This document shows, piece after piece, positions 16,701 through 24,003 of a stretch of 54,404 bases of DNA (positions are counted from its first letter, which is position 1; the number at the start of each line of letters is the position of its first letter). This DNA is from Pseudomonas entomophila. Its GTDB lineage: Bacteria > Pseudomonadota > Gammaproteobacteria > Pseudomonadales > Pseudomonadaceae. The stretch lies in the NCBI RefSeq assembly GCF_013523125.1, contig NZ_JAAMQJ010000034.1, forward strand, positions 1 to 54,404, given 5' to 3'. The notes under the pieces were generated by a model, which saw nothing but the letters and a program-made list of their open reading frames with translations, made no database searches and was not told the DNA's origin. A program made the position numbers and the translations under genes.

Positions 16701-16705
16701 CTTGA
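13703..16705 (+). CDS. VasX-like type VI secretion effector, putative pore-forming toxin
   Basis: This 1000-residue protein begins with a VasX-type N-terminal region (about residues 15-175: CGWSRIPILPIRYAVVPRD, then SVYTLRALRPGYVYVFMK), as in the BTH_I2691 family of type VI effectors. A long central helical part follows. The C-terminal third has hydrophobic stretches at about residues 642-660, 672-688, 724-742 and 762-811, fitting a colicin-like membrane-permeabilising domain. The start has GAAGGA seven to eight bases upstream. No vgrG, hcp, PAAR or adaptor gene is nearby, so it is an orphan cargo locus. The C-terminal half is less GC-rich than neighbouring genes, suggesting transfer. The toxin mechanism is inferred from VasX. 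Confidence 0.82.
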   Translation: MTTGARLHALSPPNCGWSRIPILPIRYAVVPRDTESGSTRYAGSGYALETEFPALKRSVYTLRALRPGYVYVFMKGPEGERLVIHEHDGEGHFKELRYQGLECYHRRDCFVSNRSLGWVWVEQDEATAAEVWIGYSSHLWTNAMTARLCSSQAMRTRHMRRLDLADLLSGEPSPSTQPHVLPAGALVQWVEDYKPAGQRMPLFWSCHESGPNLTPYAFMNLRVHYPCLTPRVPAVVALNDAEGIGLDLGLSVSAYQHQVRDLMPTPVHMRFDDPSQRTHDAVPSCFYKTSGMLSADSQAYHRKNAVALLIEQTLESVSRHRSTTTGLIQSERHRAVKRREPRQRHDYSPSQQRYIRLTDPRSSPQGARLAKRLDVDRYMEFLGQRDQMQAKVMQLQTLASEAACDHDLWLASAESASSEDSRSLAAALATYDREHLASATNLETTLALLLHPMSQSLPNMEDEDPRLRRLELWLDHEDSPLFVALAPFNPFKERADAIATLLGAHASILNDVGGRFPALAGATDLTAQTVSTVVLKRLRGKARWNASHTLQQHVLAAAQEANAVKALGLLSARYQITHERVVADAFSREVEAFLKTGMAEVQRTTSLRVHGSRTVTLEETTTLRVVPKISALVKASSAGALNIGMLWFNIISLRTAYEALKADGAIEYSSGFVSSLFAVSASVGATLSSSHAIARIIQSRYTSGLPQAVPGKKMLGLLSTNGFSRWLGYPAIFFGLFSDLSKAYRQSEQGDHVSALYTASGGLAMFIGSSLVLEGGLAILGPTFFIPVAGWIAAAIVLAGIAVGAGGLYLFSQAAARKHTPLELWIARSTFGNRLNDGEVRNHLKLDHERKLPAYHGLSEELKAWHAAYHEPLLLERITLKGASHQELRSTWHHAPPVSPLARELALYGEPSLAEFTVLLKHFVVGRSTWTAHLTGHSVKAELETMATYSVTCFELPTALVLNFKCPVRKFHKISLSITYLPYSAFAESDPIDATFYLEP

Positions 16706-17574
16706 CCGTGCGCACGCCATCTAGAAAACCTTGTGGCGATGACGACCCCAAGCCACACCTCTTCGACCAGTTGATCTGCATGGATGAAGAGTGTCTGCGT
16801 TTACGTAATCCAGACATCGCAGAATGCGCATTCATGGGAAAGCTCTATGTCTCATTAAGCAGCGCTTTCGTAGTGGCCATCACGCTCCAGTTTCTGGATC
16901 ATTTCCCCTTCGAGCCAATAGTGCTTTACTTGTATCTGATAGGGCTGGCCGCACCATTATTCGTGATACTCTTTCTATGTTATCGCATCTCTCTCTTGAA
17001 GCATTTATCGCACTATTCATTCAACCGTAACACTCAACGCATCTCAGCACACTGTGGCAAAAAGCAGTTCACGTGTCCCTGGCATCGTGCCGAGTTGTTT
17101 CTGTTCATCCGCAACGGATTCAACGGGTCAGGCCTCTTCACACAACAGTCGCTGGCCGTCAGGGATCGGTGCAATCCGACGCGTCATCCTCACGGCCTTG
17201 CCTTTTGCATAGACGGCAACCCAGCCAGCTTTCCAGACCCCCTTCAGGTCCTTTCTGTGAAAGCCTATATCGAACACTTCATGGCGCATGGCCCCGAGGG
17301 CTTGCCGCTTCCTGTCTGTGGCAACTGGTGGCAAGTGCCCCATCAGCGTCTTTACCTGACACCTAAAGAAGCGTGGCGACACTATGTCCCCTGGCGAACG
17401 GGAGAACCTTGGGAAGAGCAGGGTAAATCCAACCGGCTACTATTACTGTGGTTGGTTTTCTTCCCGTGGAATATGTACGCAGCGCTCTGCTGGTACGCCA
17501 CCTGCCGCCTGTTCAAGGTTCAGCAGGCTCCGCCCTGGGAGCCGGACAAGGTCTATCGCCCGGCAGAGCGCTGA
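16702..17574 (+). CDS. Membrane protein paired with the VasX-like effector, putative immunity protein
   Basis: This protein of up to 290 residues has two adjacent hydrophobic segments (about 47-67 and 72-94: IVLYLYLIGLAAPLFVILFL) and a third near the C terminus (about 246-268). The middle is soluble. It resembles the DUF6708-type proteins often encoded beside such effectors, though that name is from memory. The frame opens at TTG 16702, overlapping the effector stop; GTG 16708 is another possible start. This coupling and the membrane location fit an immunity protein against a pore-forming toxin. An accessory or chaperone role cannot be excluded. Confidence 0.6.
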   Translation: MTVRTPSRKPCGDDDPKPHLFDQLICMDEECLRLRNPDIAECAFMGKLYVSLSSAFVVAITLQFLDHFPFEPIVLYLYLIGLAAPLFVILFLCYRISLLKHLSHYSFNRNTQRISAHCGKKQFTCPWHRAELFLFIRNGFNGSGLFTQQSLAVRDRCNPTRHPHGLAFCIDGNPASFPDPLQVLSVKAYIEHFMAHGPEGLPLPVCGNWWQVPHQRLYLTPKEAWRHYVPWRTGEPWEEQGKSNRLLLLWLVFFPWNMYAALCWYATCRLFKVQQAPPWEPDKVYRPAER

Positions 17575-17583
17575 CGACCGCGT

Positions 17584-18552
17584 TCAGGCCCGTGGCGCAT
17601 AGGCGAATACGTCTGCCCGCATCCGGTGTGCATCCATCCCGGCCTCGACCAGCGCATCGAGGGTGGCGTAGACCATGTTGGGCGACCCGCTGGCGTATAC
17701 GTGGACCTGGTTGAGGTCGGCAATGTCTTCGCGCACGGCTTCGTGCAGCAGGCCGCAGCGCCCTTCCCAACCGCACAGGTCGCTGACGACCTTGTGCAGG
17801 TGCAGGTTGGGCAGCGCCTCCCATTCGGCCCAGTGCTCGAGGGCGTAGAAGTCTTCCGGGCGGCGCACGCCCCAGTACAGGTGCACGGGATGTTCGAACC
17901 CTTTGGCACGGCAGTGCTCGATCAGGCTGTGCATCTGGGCCATGCCGGTACCGGCGGCGATCAGCACGAGCGGACCGTCGGGCAATTCGGCCAGATGGGT
18001 ATCGCCGAAAGGCATTTCGATACGTGCCATCTGGTCGCGCTGCAGCTGATCGATCAACTGGCGCGTGCTGTCTTCGCGTGCCAGCACGTGAAGCTCCAGC
18101 TCACGACCGCGATGCGGCGCCGAGGCCAGCGAGAAGGCCGTCTTGCCCGCACCGTCACGCTCGATCATCAGGTACTGGCCAGCGTGATACCGCGGTGGCT
18201 TGCCGGCCGGGGCGAGCAGGCGAATGCGCCAGACATCGCCACCGATGTCGCGGCACTCGCTCAAGGTGCAGGCCAGCGCGCGTACGGGCAATTCGCCCAG
18301 CGCCAGCACGCCGTCCCACAGCAGCACGCAGTCCTCCAGGGGCTCGGCGATGCAGGTATACAGCTCGCCATGATCACGCACCTCGCCCTCCTGTCGGACG
18401 CGGCCCTCGACCAACAAGGCCGCGCAGACGTGACAATTACCGTTGCGGCAGCTCTGTGGGCAGTCATAGCCCAGGCGCCGCGCGGCCTCCAGAATCCGTT
18501 CTCCCGGTTCCACCGCCAACACGGCGCCGGACGGCTGCAAGGTTACCTGCAT
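17584..18552 (-). CDS. Ferredoxin-NAD(P)H reductase type protein (CDP-6-deoxy-3,4-glucoseen reductase family)
   Basis: This 322-residue iron-sulfur flavoprotein has an N-terminal plant-type 2Fe-2S ferredoxin domain (CPQSCRNGNCHVCAAL at about 35-50, with a further Cys in LYTCIAEP). FAD and NAD domains follow: RYHAGQYLMIERDG for flavin and LVLIAAGTGMAQMHSLIEHC for the nucleotide. Pseudomonas genomes label it after AscD/E3, but no deoxysugar genes are here. Its ATG directly follows the ubiD stop, so the two are co-transcribed. An electron-supply role, perhaps for quinone synthesis, is more likely than sugar reduction. It could also serve the nearby Rieske oxygenase, which lacks its own reductase. 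Confidence 0.85.
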   Translation of the reverse strand: MQVTLQPSGAVLAVEPGERILEAARRLGYDCPQSCRNGNCHVCAALLVEGRVRQEGEVRDHGELYTCIAEPLEDCVLLWDGVLALGELPVRALACTLSECRDIGGDVWRIRLLAPAGKPPRYHAGQYLMIERDGAGKTAFSLASAPHRGRELELHVLAREDSTRQLIDQLQRDQMARIEMPFGDTHLAELPDGPLVLIAAGTGMAQMHSLIEHCRAKGFEHPVHLYWGVRRPEDFYALEHWAEWEALPNLHLHKVVSDLCGWEGRCGLLHEAVREDIADLNQVHVYASGSPNMVYATLDALVEAGMDAHRMRADVFAYAPRA

Positions 18553-20019
18553 TCAATCGATTCCCAACTGATCCCACAGCTCGTCGATACGGCGAGTGAC
18601 GGCATCATCCTTGACGATGACCCTGCCCCACTCGCGCGTGGTTTCGCCCGGCCACTTGTGAGTCGCGTCCAGGCCCATCTTCGACCCCAGGCCCGACACC
18701 GGCGACGCGAAGTCCAGGTAATCGATCGGGGTGTTGTCGATCAGCACGGTATCACGCTTGGGATCCATCCGGGTGGTGACCGCCCAGATCACGTCGTTCC
18801 AGTCGCGGGCATTGATGTCGTCGTCGGTCACGATGACGAACTTGGTGTACATGAACTGCCGCAGGAACGACCAGACGCCCAGCATGACCCGCTTGGCATG
18901 ACCGGGGTACTGCTTCTTGATGGTCACCACCGCCATGCGATACGAGCAGCCTTCGGGCGGCAGGTAGAAGTCGACGATTTCCGGGAACTGCTTTTGCAGG
19001 ATCGGCACGAACACTTCGTTCAGGGCCACGCCGAGGATGGCCGGCTCGTCAGGCGGCCGACCGGTGTAGGTGCTGTGGTAGATCGGGCGAGTGCGATGGG
19101 TGATGCGCTCGACCGTGAACACCGGGAAACGGTCCACTTCGTTGTAGTAACCAGTGTGGTCGCCGTACGGGCCCTCGTCGGCCATTTCGCCGGGGTGGAT
19201 CACCCCTTCGAGCACGATTTCGGCACTGGCCGGCACCTGCAGGTTGCTGCCGCGGCACTTCACCAGCTCGGTACGATGACCACGCAGCAAGCCGGCGAAG
19301 GCGTACTCCGACAGGCTGTCGGGTACGGGCGTGACCGCCCCCAGGATGGTCGCCGGGTCGGCGCCCAGGGCCACGGCCACCGGGAAAGGTTCCCCAGGAT
19401 GCTTTTCGCACCACTCGCGGTAGTCCAGCGCACCGCCGCGGTGGCTCAGCCAGCGCATGATGACCTTGTTGCGCGCGATCACCTGCTGGCGATAGATGCC
19501 CAGGTTCTGCCGCTCCTTGTTCGGGCCGCGGGTCACGGTCAGGCCCCAGGTGATGAGCGGCGCGACGTCGCCAGGCCAGCAGTGCTGGACGGGCAGCGTG
19601 CTCAGGTCGACGTCGTCGCCTTCGATCACGATTTCCTGGCAGGCCGCGTCCTTGAGCACCTTGGGTGCCATGGAGATGATCTTCTTGAAGATCGGCAGCT
19701 TGGACCAGGCGTCCTTGAGACCCTTGGGCGGTTCGGGCTCCTTGAGGAAGGCCAGCAGCTTGCCGATTTCCCGCAGTTCGCTCACCGACTCGGCACCCAT
19801 GCCCAGGGCCACGCGCCCGGGCGTGCCGAATAGGTTGCCGAGCACCGGCATGTCGAAACCGACGGGGTTCTCGAACAACAGCGCCGGGCCCTGCTTGCGC
19901 AAGGTCCGGTCGCAGATTTCGGTCATTTCCAGCACCGGCGATACCGGCACCGTAATGCGCTTCAGCTCGCCGCGCTGCTCTAGCTGCCGCACGAAGTCTC
20001 GCAGATCCTTGAATTCCAT
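18553..20019 (-). CDS. ubiD: 4-hydroxy-3-polyprenylbenzoate decarboxylase
   Basis: This 488-residue prenylated-FMN-dependent decarboxylase removes the carboxyl group during ubiquinone synthesis. It begins MEFKDLRDFVRQLEQRGELK, matching UbiD N termini. It contains the substrate and cofactor region EIVLEGVIHPGEMADEGPYG with the E-x-P-x-G character expected of the active site. Length is typical. A GTG four codons upstream is an alternative start. The upstream neighbour is the lysR gene of the accessory cluster, whose stop lies only 40 bp away, leaving little room for a native ubiD promoter. Confidence 0.95.
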   Translation of the reverse strand: MEFKDLRDFVRQLEQRGELKRITVPVSPVLEMTEICDRTLRKQGPALLFENPVGFDMPVLGNLFGTPGRVALGMGAESVSELREIGKLLAFLKEPEPPKGLKDAWSKLPIFKKIISMAPKVLKDAACQEIVIEGDDVDLSTLPVQHCWPGDVAPLITWGLTVTRGPNKERQNLGIYRQQVIARNKVIMRWLSHRGGALDYREWCEKHPGEPFPVAVALGADPATILGAVTPVPDSLSEYAFAGLLRGHRTELVKCRGSNLQVPASAEIVLEGVIHPGEMADEGPYGDHTGYYNEVDRFPVFTVERITHRTRPIYHSTYTGRPPDEPAILGVALNEVFVPILQKQFPEIVDFYLPPEGCSYRMAVVTIKKQYPGHAKRVMLGVWSFLRQFMYTKFVIVTDDDINARDWNDVIWAVTTRMDPKRDTVLIDNTPIDYLDFASPVSGLGSKMGLDATHKWPGETTREWGRVIVKDDAVTRRIDELWDQLGID

Positions 20020-20059
20020 CGCCCAGGTCACACTACAAAAGAGGCGCCTAGCTTACCTG

Positions 20060-20956
20060 CTATCGCTCGCCTGTGCGCAACCCCTCGGCGCATGCCAGCA
20101 ACCGCTGCACCACGGTACGCGGCGGGTGCGCCCGCGTGGCCAGCCCGAGCACGGCCCGTGGGCGCTCCAATGCAAGGGCACGGAAAGCCAGCCCTGGCCG
20201 CTGCATGCGCTGCATGGACGCCGGGACGATCGCTACCCCCATGCCGGCGGACACCAGGTTGACGGCCGACGACACCTGCGGGGCCTGCTGATGGATCAGG
20301 GGGTTGAATCCGCGGGCACGGCACTCGGCCACGATGTCGGCGCTCAGCCCATGGCCTGACTGACGTGCGTAGAGCACGAAGCGCTCGTGACGGAGATCCT
20401 CCAGGGACACGCCGTCACGTCGCGCCAGGGCATGACTGCTGGGCAGCACCACCATGAGCGGTTCTTCGCTGAGAATGTGAAAGGCCAAGTCATCCGTGTC
20501 GGCAAAAGGAGGCCGGACGATGGCGGCATCCAGCTCCCCTTGGCTCAATCGTCGGAGCAGCGTTTCGCTGTCATCTTCGAGCAGCGTGAGGCCGACGTCG
20601 GGGCAGGCCTGCTGATAACGGCTGATCAGCTGAGTGACCGCTTCGTTGAACGACGCCGACTCGGTGAACCCCAGGACCAACGTGCCAAGCTCGCCATTGG
20701 CCGCCCTTACCGCTTTCTGTTTCGCCTGCTCGACGCGCGCCAGAATGTCCAGCGCCGACGTGAGGAACACGGCACCTGCGTCACTGAGCACCACGCCACG
20801 CCCCTGGCGCAAGAACAAGGGCGTGCCGACCTCTTGCTCCAGCGCACGTATCTGCTGCCCCAGCGGAGGCTGGGCGATGTGTAACGCCTGCGCAGCCTTG
20901 GTGAAGCTCTGGGCCTGGGCCGTGGCGACGAAATAACGCAGATGGCGAAGCTCCAT
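20060..20956 (-). CDS. LysR-family transcriptional regulator of the accessory cluster
   Basis: This 298-residue protein has the LysR helix-turn-helix at its N terminus (LRYFVATAQAQSFTKAAQAL, then IAQPPLGQQIRALEQEVG). A periplasmic-binding-like effector domain follows (about 90-290, with LGFTESASFNEAVTQLIS). The PPLGQQIRALE form is shared with the BenM/CatR group, which often senses aromatic or small acidic metabolites. It is divergent from the lyase gene at 21061, the usual layout for a LysR controlling its neighbour. The 104-bp shared region holds inverted CTAAT/ATTAG sites. The effector is unknown. Confidence 0.93.
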   Translation of the reverse strand: MELRHLRYFVATAQAQSFTKAAQALHIAQPPLGQQIRALEQEVGTPLFLRQGRGVVLSDAGAVFLTSALDILARVEQAKQKAVRAANGELGTLVLGFTESASFNEAVTQLISRYQQACPDVGLTLLEDDSETLLRRLSQGELDAAIVRPPFADTDDLAFHILSEEPLMVVLPSSHALARRDGVSLEDLRHERFVLYARQSGHGLSADIVAECRARGFNPLIHQQAPQVSSAVNLVSAGMGVAIVPASMQRMQRPGLAFRALALERPRAVLGLATRAHPPRTVVQRLLACAEGLRTGER

Positions 20957-21060
20957 GGAACCTTTTACATCCTAATCAAGAATTTTTTAAATATTAGACA
21001 TCCTCGATGAGGCCCGCCAAGCTTTTCCCTCCTTCCCAAGAGCAAGAGGCAGAGGCCGTC
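20957..21060. promoter_or_regulatory. Divergent lysR/lyase control region
   Basis: These 104 bp lie between the divergent lysR and lyase genes. The AT-rich core contains the inverted repeat CTAAT (20972-20976) and ATTAG (20993-20997), 16 bases apart, with ACATCCT repeated at both flanks (20967 and 20998). This is a plausible LysR operator and promoter region, judged by position and symmetry only. Confidence 0.4.
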
Positions 21061-21912
21061 ATGACCGTCACCGCACAGCTGCGCAAACACCTCGCTAGCG
21101 GTACCAGCCTGGTCGCACCGGGCGCCTACGACGGGCTCTCCTCCCGCCTGGTCGAGCTGGCCGGGTTCCAGGCCGTCTACGCCAGCGGCGGTGCCATCGC
21201 GCGTTCCACGGCGTTGCCGGACATCGGCCTGCTGAGCTTCAGCGAAGTGCTCGAGCGCATCGAGAAGATCGTCGACGCCACTACACTGCCAGTGATCGCG
21301 GACGCCGATACCGGCTTTGGGGGAGGTCCCAACGTCGAGCGCACCGTGCGTGCCTTCGAGCGCATCGGCGTGGCCGCCTTGCACCTGGAAGACCAGGTCT
21401 TTCCCAAGCGCTGCGGGCACCTCAACGACAAGACACTGATCGCCGCGTCGGAAATGTGCACCAAGATCCGGATCGCGCGCCATGCGCTGCGGGATCCGGA
21501 CTTCGTCCTGATCGCCCGTACCGATGCGATTGCCGTCGAAGGCTTCGACGCTGCACTGGATCGTGCAGAGGCCTACATCGAAGCGGGCGCCGACATGATC
21601 TTCGTGGAGGCTCCGGAAACCCTGGCGCAGATCGAGACGATCGCGCGGCGCCTACCCGGCCCGAAACTGATGAACATGTTTCACGGCGGCAAGACCCCGA
21701 TGGTGCCGGTCGAGACGCTGGCAGCATTGGGGTATCAGCTGGTGATCATCCCATCGGACCTGCAACGCGCGGCGATTCATGCCATGCAGCACACCTTGAC
21801 GCAGATCATGCGCAATGGCGACAGCGCCGCGATGGCCGACCAGCTCACCAGCTTCGACGAGCGCGAAGCGATCGTGCGCACCCAGCGCTACCTGGCCCTG
21901 GAAAAAGGCTGA
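21061..21912 (+). CDS. Isocitrate lyase/PEP mutase family C-C lyase (methylisocitrate or dimethylmalate lyase-like)
   Basis: This 283-residue TIM-barrel protein of the PEP mutase/isocitrate lyase superfamily has the metal-site motif ADADTGFGG (about residues 80-88). It carries the lyase loop FPKRCGH (about 115-121), whose cysteine marks true C-C lyases, and ARTDAIAVEGFD. It resembles methylisocitrate and 2,3-dimethylmalate lyases and is often labelled oxaloacetate decarboxylase. The frame runs upstream, but ATG 21061 fits family N termini. It would cleave a 2-hydroxy diacid to pyruvate or succinate-like products. The catalytic Cys argues against phosphonate mutase activity. The substrate is unknown. 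Confidence 0.85.
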   Translation: MTVTAQLRKHLASGTSLVAPGAYDGLSSRLVELAGFQAVYASGGAIARSTALPDIGLLSFSEVLERIEKIVDATTLPVIADADTGFGGGPNVERTVRAFERIGVAALHLEDQVFPKRCGHLNDKTLIAASEMCTKIRIARHALRDPDFVLIARTDAIAVEGFDAALDRAEAYIEAGADMIFVEAPETLAQIETIARRLPGPKLMNMFHGGKTPMVPVETLAALGYQLVIIPSDLQRAAIHAMQHTLTQIMRNGDSAAMADQLTSFDEREAIVRTQRYLALEKG

Positions 21913-21999
21913 AACGACGCCTGCAATTTCGGATCCAATGTCTATCGTTGTGCAGTGACTATGGCTACTATCCGGCATCGCTCCTTGGTAGGGTTTGAG

Positions 22000-23097
22000 A
22001 TGAAACACGCTAACGCGGGAAACGAGGTGGTCGCCGCCATCGAACAGGCCGCCCATGCCAAGGGGTATACCCTCGATGCCTACCAGATGGCCGCCGCAGA
22101 GCGCCTGGGCGTCCTGGCCCAGAAGCTGCTCAACCCCTCGCTGCTGATGCGGCTGGGGCATCAGATGCCACGCGGCCTCTACCTGTGGGGCCCGGTGGGC
22201 CGCGGCAAGAGCTTCGTGCTGGACACGTTCTTCGCGGCCATACCCTTGGCGCAGAAGCGTCGCATCCACTTCCATGCGTTCTTTCGCGAGTTCCACCAGC
22301 GGATGTTCGAGCACGCCGCCACCCAGAATGCCATCGAAACGGCGCTGGACAGCCTGCTCGGCGACTGTCGCCTGCTGTGCTTCGACGAATTCCACCTGCA
22401 TGACATTGGCGACGCCATGCTCGTCAGTCGCCTGTTCAAGGCCCTGCTCAACCGCCGGTGCGTGATGGTCGTGACGTCCAACTATCCACCTCAAGGGTTG
22501 TTGCCGAATCCGCTGTACCACGAGCGCTTCCTGCCGACCATCCAGCTGATCGAACAGCACATGGACGTCCAGTCCGTCGCAGGCGAGCTGGACTATCGGG
22601 CCTCCAGCGACGCCTCGGCGGATGCCTTCAACCAGGGCGCCTTCGTGTACCCCGGCACCGCACGACAAAGGCAGCAACTCGGTCTGCCTGCCGAGCGGTC
22701 GACGACCGGGCCACTGACCGTCAACCACCGTGTGCTCGAGGGCCTGGTCCTGGATGAGGACACGGTGTACTTCCGGTTCGCGGACCTGTGCGAAGCGGAT
22801 TCGGCGACCATCGATTATTTGGCCTTGGTCGATCGGTACGCGCGCTGGGTGCTCGATGCCGTGCCCAGGTTATCGACGGCCAGTGCAGCCGGGCAACAGC
22901 GTTTCCTGAACGTGATCGACGTGCTGTACGACAGGCGGGCCACGTTGTTTCTGATCAGCGAGCTGCCTTTCGACCAGATGATGGATGCCTGTGAAGCCGG
23001 CGACCTGGCGCGTACGCGCAGCCGCGTGAGCCAGCTGCGAGATACCTGCCAGACTCATTCGCAAACCGCGGGCGGAGCGGCAGCGGTGTGCGACTAA
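22000..23097 (+). CDS. AFG1/ZapE-like AAA ATPase (accessory-cluster copy)
   Basis: This 365-residue protein is an AFG1-family P-loop ATPase with Walker A LWGPVGRGKS (residues 62-71), HFHAFFREFHQRM, and Walker B LLCFDEFHLHDIGD. The arginine-bearing MVVTSNYPPQGL sensor region follows. In E. coli ZapE acts at the division ring and at respiratory proteins, and mitochondrial AFG1 helps turn over oxidase subunits. The standard Pseudomonas zapE lies, as I recall, near rplM-rpsI, so this is probably a paralogue tied to the cluster, perhaps for metalloenzyme quality control. The frame is open from 21955; ATG 22000 gives the usual N terminus. Confidence 0.85.
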   Translation: MKHANAGNEVVAAIEQAAHAKGYTLDAYQMAAAERLGVLAQKLLNPSLLMRLGHQMPRGLYLWGPVGRGKSFVLDTFFAAIPLAQKRRIHFHAFFREFHQRMFEHAATQNAIETALDSLLGDCRLLCFDEFHLHDIGDAMLVSRLFKALLNRRCVMVVTSNYPPQGLLPNPLYHERFLPTIQLIEQHMDVQSVAGELDYRASSDASADAFNQGAFVYPGTARQRQQLGLPAERSTTGPLTVNHRVLEGLVLDEDTVYFRFADLCEADSATIDYLALVDRYARWVLDAVPRLSTASAAGQQRFLNVIDVLYDRRATLFLISELPFDQMMDACEAGDLARTRSRVSQLRDTCQTHSQTAGGAAAVCD

Positions 23098-23101
23098 AGG
23101 T

Positions 23102-23148
23102 GGATCCAATCCCTGTTGCGTCCGGGCACACCCTTCTTTAGGATCCAA
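23102..23148. repeat. Repeated GGATCCAA motif, two copies here and one at 21931
   Basis: GGATCCAA occurs at 23102-23109 and 23141-23148 in front of the exporter gene, and at 21931-21938 in front of the AFG1-like gene. All three lie in the short gaps of this cluster. The core is a perfect palindrome, so the motif could be an operator, though coincidence is possible. Confidence 0.35.
23116..23144 (+). promoter_or_regulatory. Candidate promoter of the exporter-to-tautomerase operon
   Basis: TTGCGT (23116-23121) lies 17 bases from TAGGAT (23139-23144), giving a sigma70-like promoter about 40 bases upstream of the exporter start. The -10 box overlaps one of the repeated GGATCCAA motifs, as would suit a repressor or activator site. 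Confidence 0.35.
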
Positions 23149-23185
23149 AAACGAATTATCCACATAACAAGAAAGGATTCGTGTG

Positions 23186-23938
23186 ATGAACGATGGGCTG
23201 ACCATTGGATGGGCTCCCTATGCCCTGATCTTCGCTACCCTGCTGTGCGCCTACGTGATTTTCGGCATCGCCGGGTTCGGCACGGCGCTGGTAGCGAGCC
23301 CGGTACTGGCACTGTTTCTACCCGTCGCCAAGATCGTCCCGCTGCTGGCGCTGATGGACCTGTTCGCGGCGCTGGTGAATGTGAGCCGTGACGGCCGCAA
23401 CGCCGACTGGGGCGAACTGCGACGGTTGGTCCCCATGATGATCCTGGGCAGTCTGGTCGGTGCGGCCATTCTTCTGGCCACGCGTCCGGAATACCTGCTG
23501 CCGGCCCTGGGCGTCTTCGTCGTCTGCTACGCGCTGTATTCGCTCAGCGGACTCAAGCCACAGCGCCACTTCAGTGCAGCGGCGGCCTACCCCTTCGGCT
23601 CGATCGGCGGTGTGTTCAGTGCCTTGTTCGGCAGCGGCGGGTTCATCTACGCGATCTACCTCAGCGGCCGGATTCCGACCAAGGATGCCATGCGCATCAC
23701 CCAGACCACGCTCATCGGCCTGAGTACGCTGACCCGCGTGGTGCTGTTCGCACTCGCCGGGGTCTACCTCGACACCAGTCTGCTGTGGCTGGCGCTCTTC
23801 CTTGCGCCCGGCATGCTGATCGGCGTCACCGTCGGACGTCGCATCACGCTGAACATGTCGCGAGAACAGTTCCTCAAGGTGATCAACGTCGTGGTGCTCG
23901 TCTCCGGCATCGCCTTGATCGCACGTTATTACGCTTGA
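23186..23938 (+). CDS. TauE/SafE-family membrane exporter
   Basis: This 250-residue integral membrane protein has about eight hydrophobic segments and the TauE/SafE pattern. The N-terminal repeat reads IFGIAGFGTALVASPVLALF and the mirror in the second half GGVFSALFGSGGFIYAIYLS. Members move sulfonates, sulfite or small organic acids, mostly outward. ATG 23186 is preferred over the overlapping GTG three bases earlier because GAAAGGA sits eight bases upstream. It is the first gene of a tightly spaced run to 31625, so it is a good candidate for exporting (or importing) the pathway's acid product. The substrate is not predictable. Confidence 0.88.
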   Translation: MNDGLTIGWAPYALIFATLLCAYVIFGIAGFGTALVASPVLALFLPVAKIVPLLALMDLFAALVNVSRDGRNADWGELRRLVPMMILGSLVGAAILLATRPEYLLPALGVFVVCYALYSLSGLKPQRHFSAAAAYPFGSIGGVFSALFGSGGFIYAIYLSGRIPTKDAMRITQTTLIGLSTLTRVVLFALAGVYLDTSLLWLALFLAPGMLIGVTVGRRITLNMSREQFLKVINVVVLVSGIALIARYYA

Positions 23939-23943
23939 CGGGT

Positions 23944-23961
23944 GGCCCCTTCAGGGGCCGC
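23944..23961 (+). other. GC-rich hairpin between exporter and flavin monooxygenase genes
   Basis: GGCCCC (23944-23949) and GGGGCC (23954-23959) form a stem with a TTCA loop that can be extended by flanking pairs. The following bases are not a T-run, so this is more likely an RNA stabiliser or weak attenuator within the operon than a full terminator. Confidence 0.4.
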
Positions 23962-24003
23962 TTCAGACCACGACTTTCCCACAACAACAACAAGGAAGTT
24001 CTG

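Noticed and set aside
17626..19833. 735-codon plus-strand frame across the reductase and ubiD genes
   Set aside because: It spans two well-identified minus-strand genes and has no recognisable domain.
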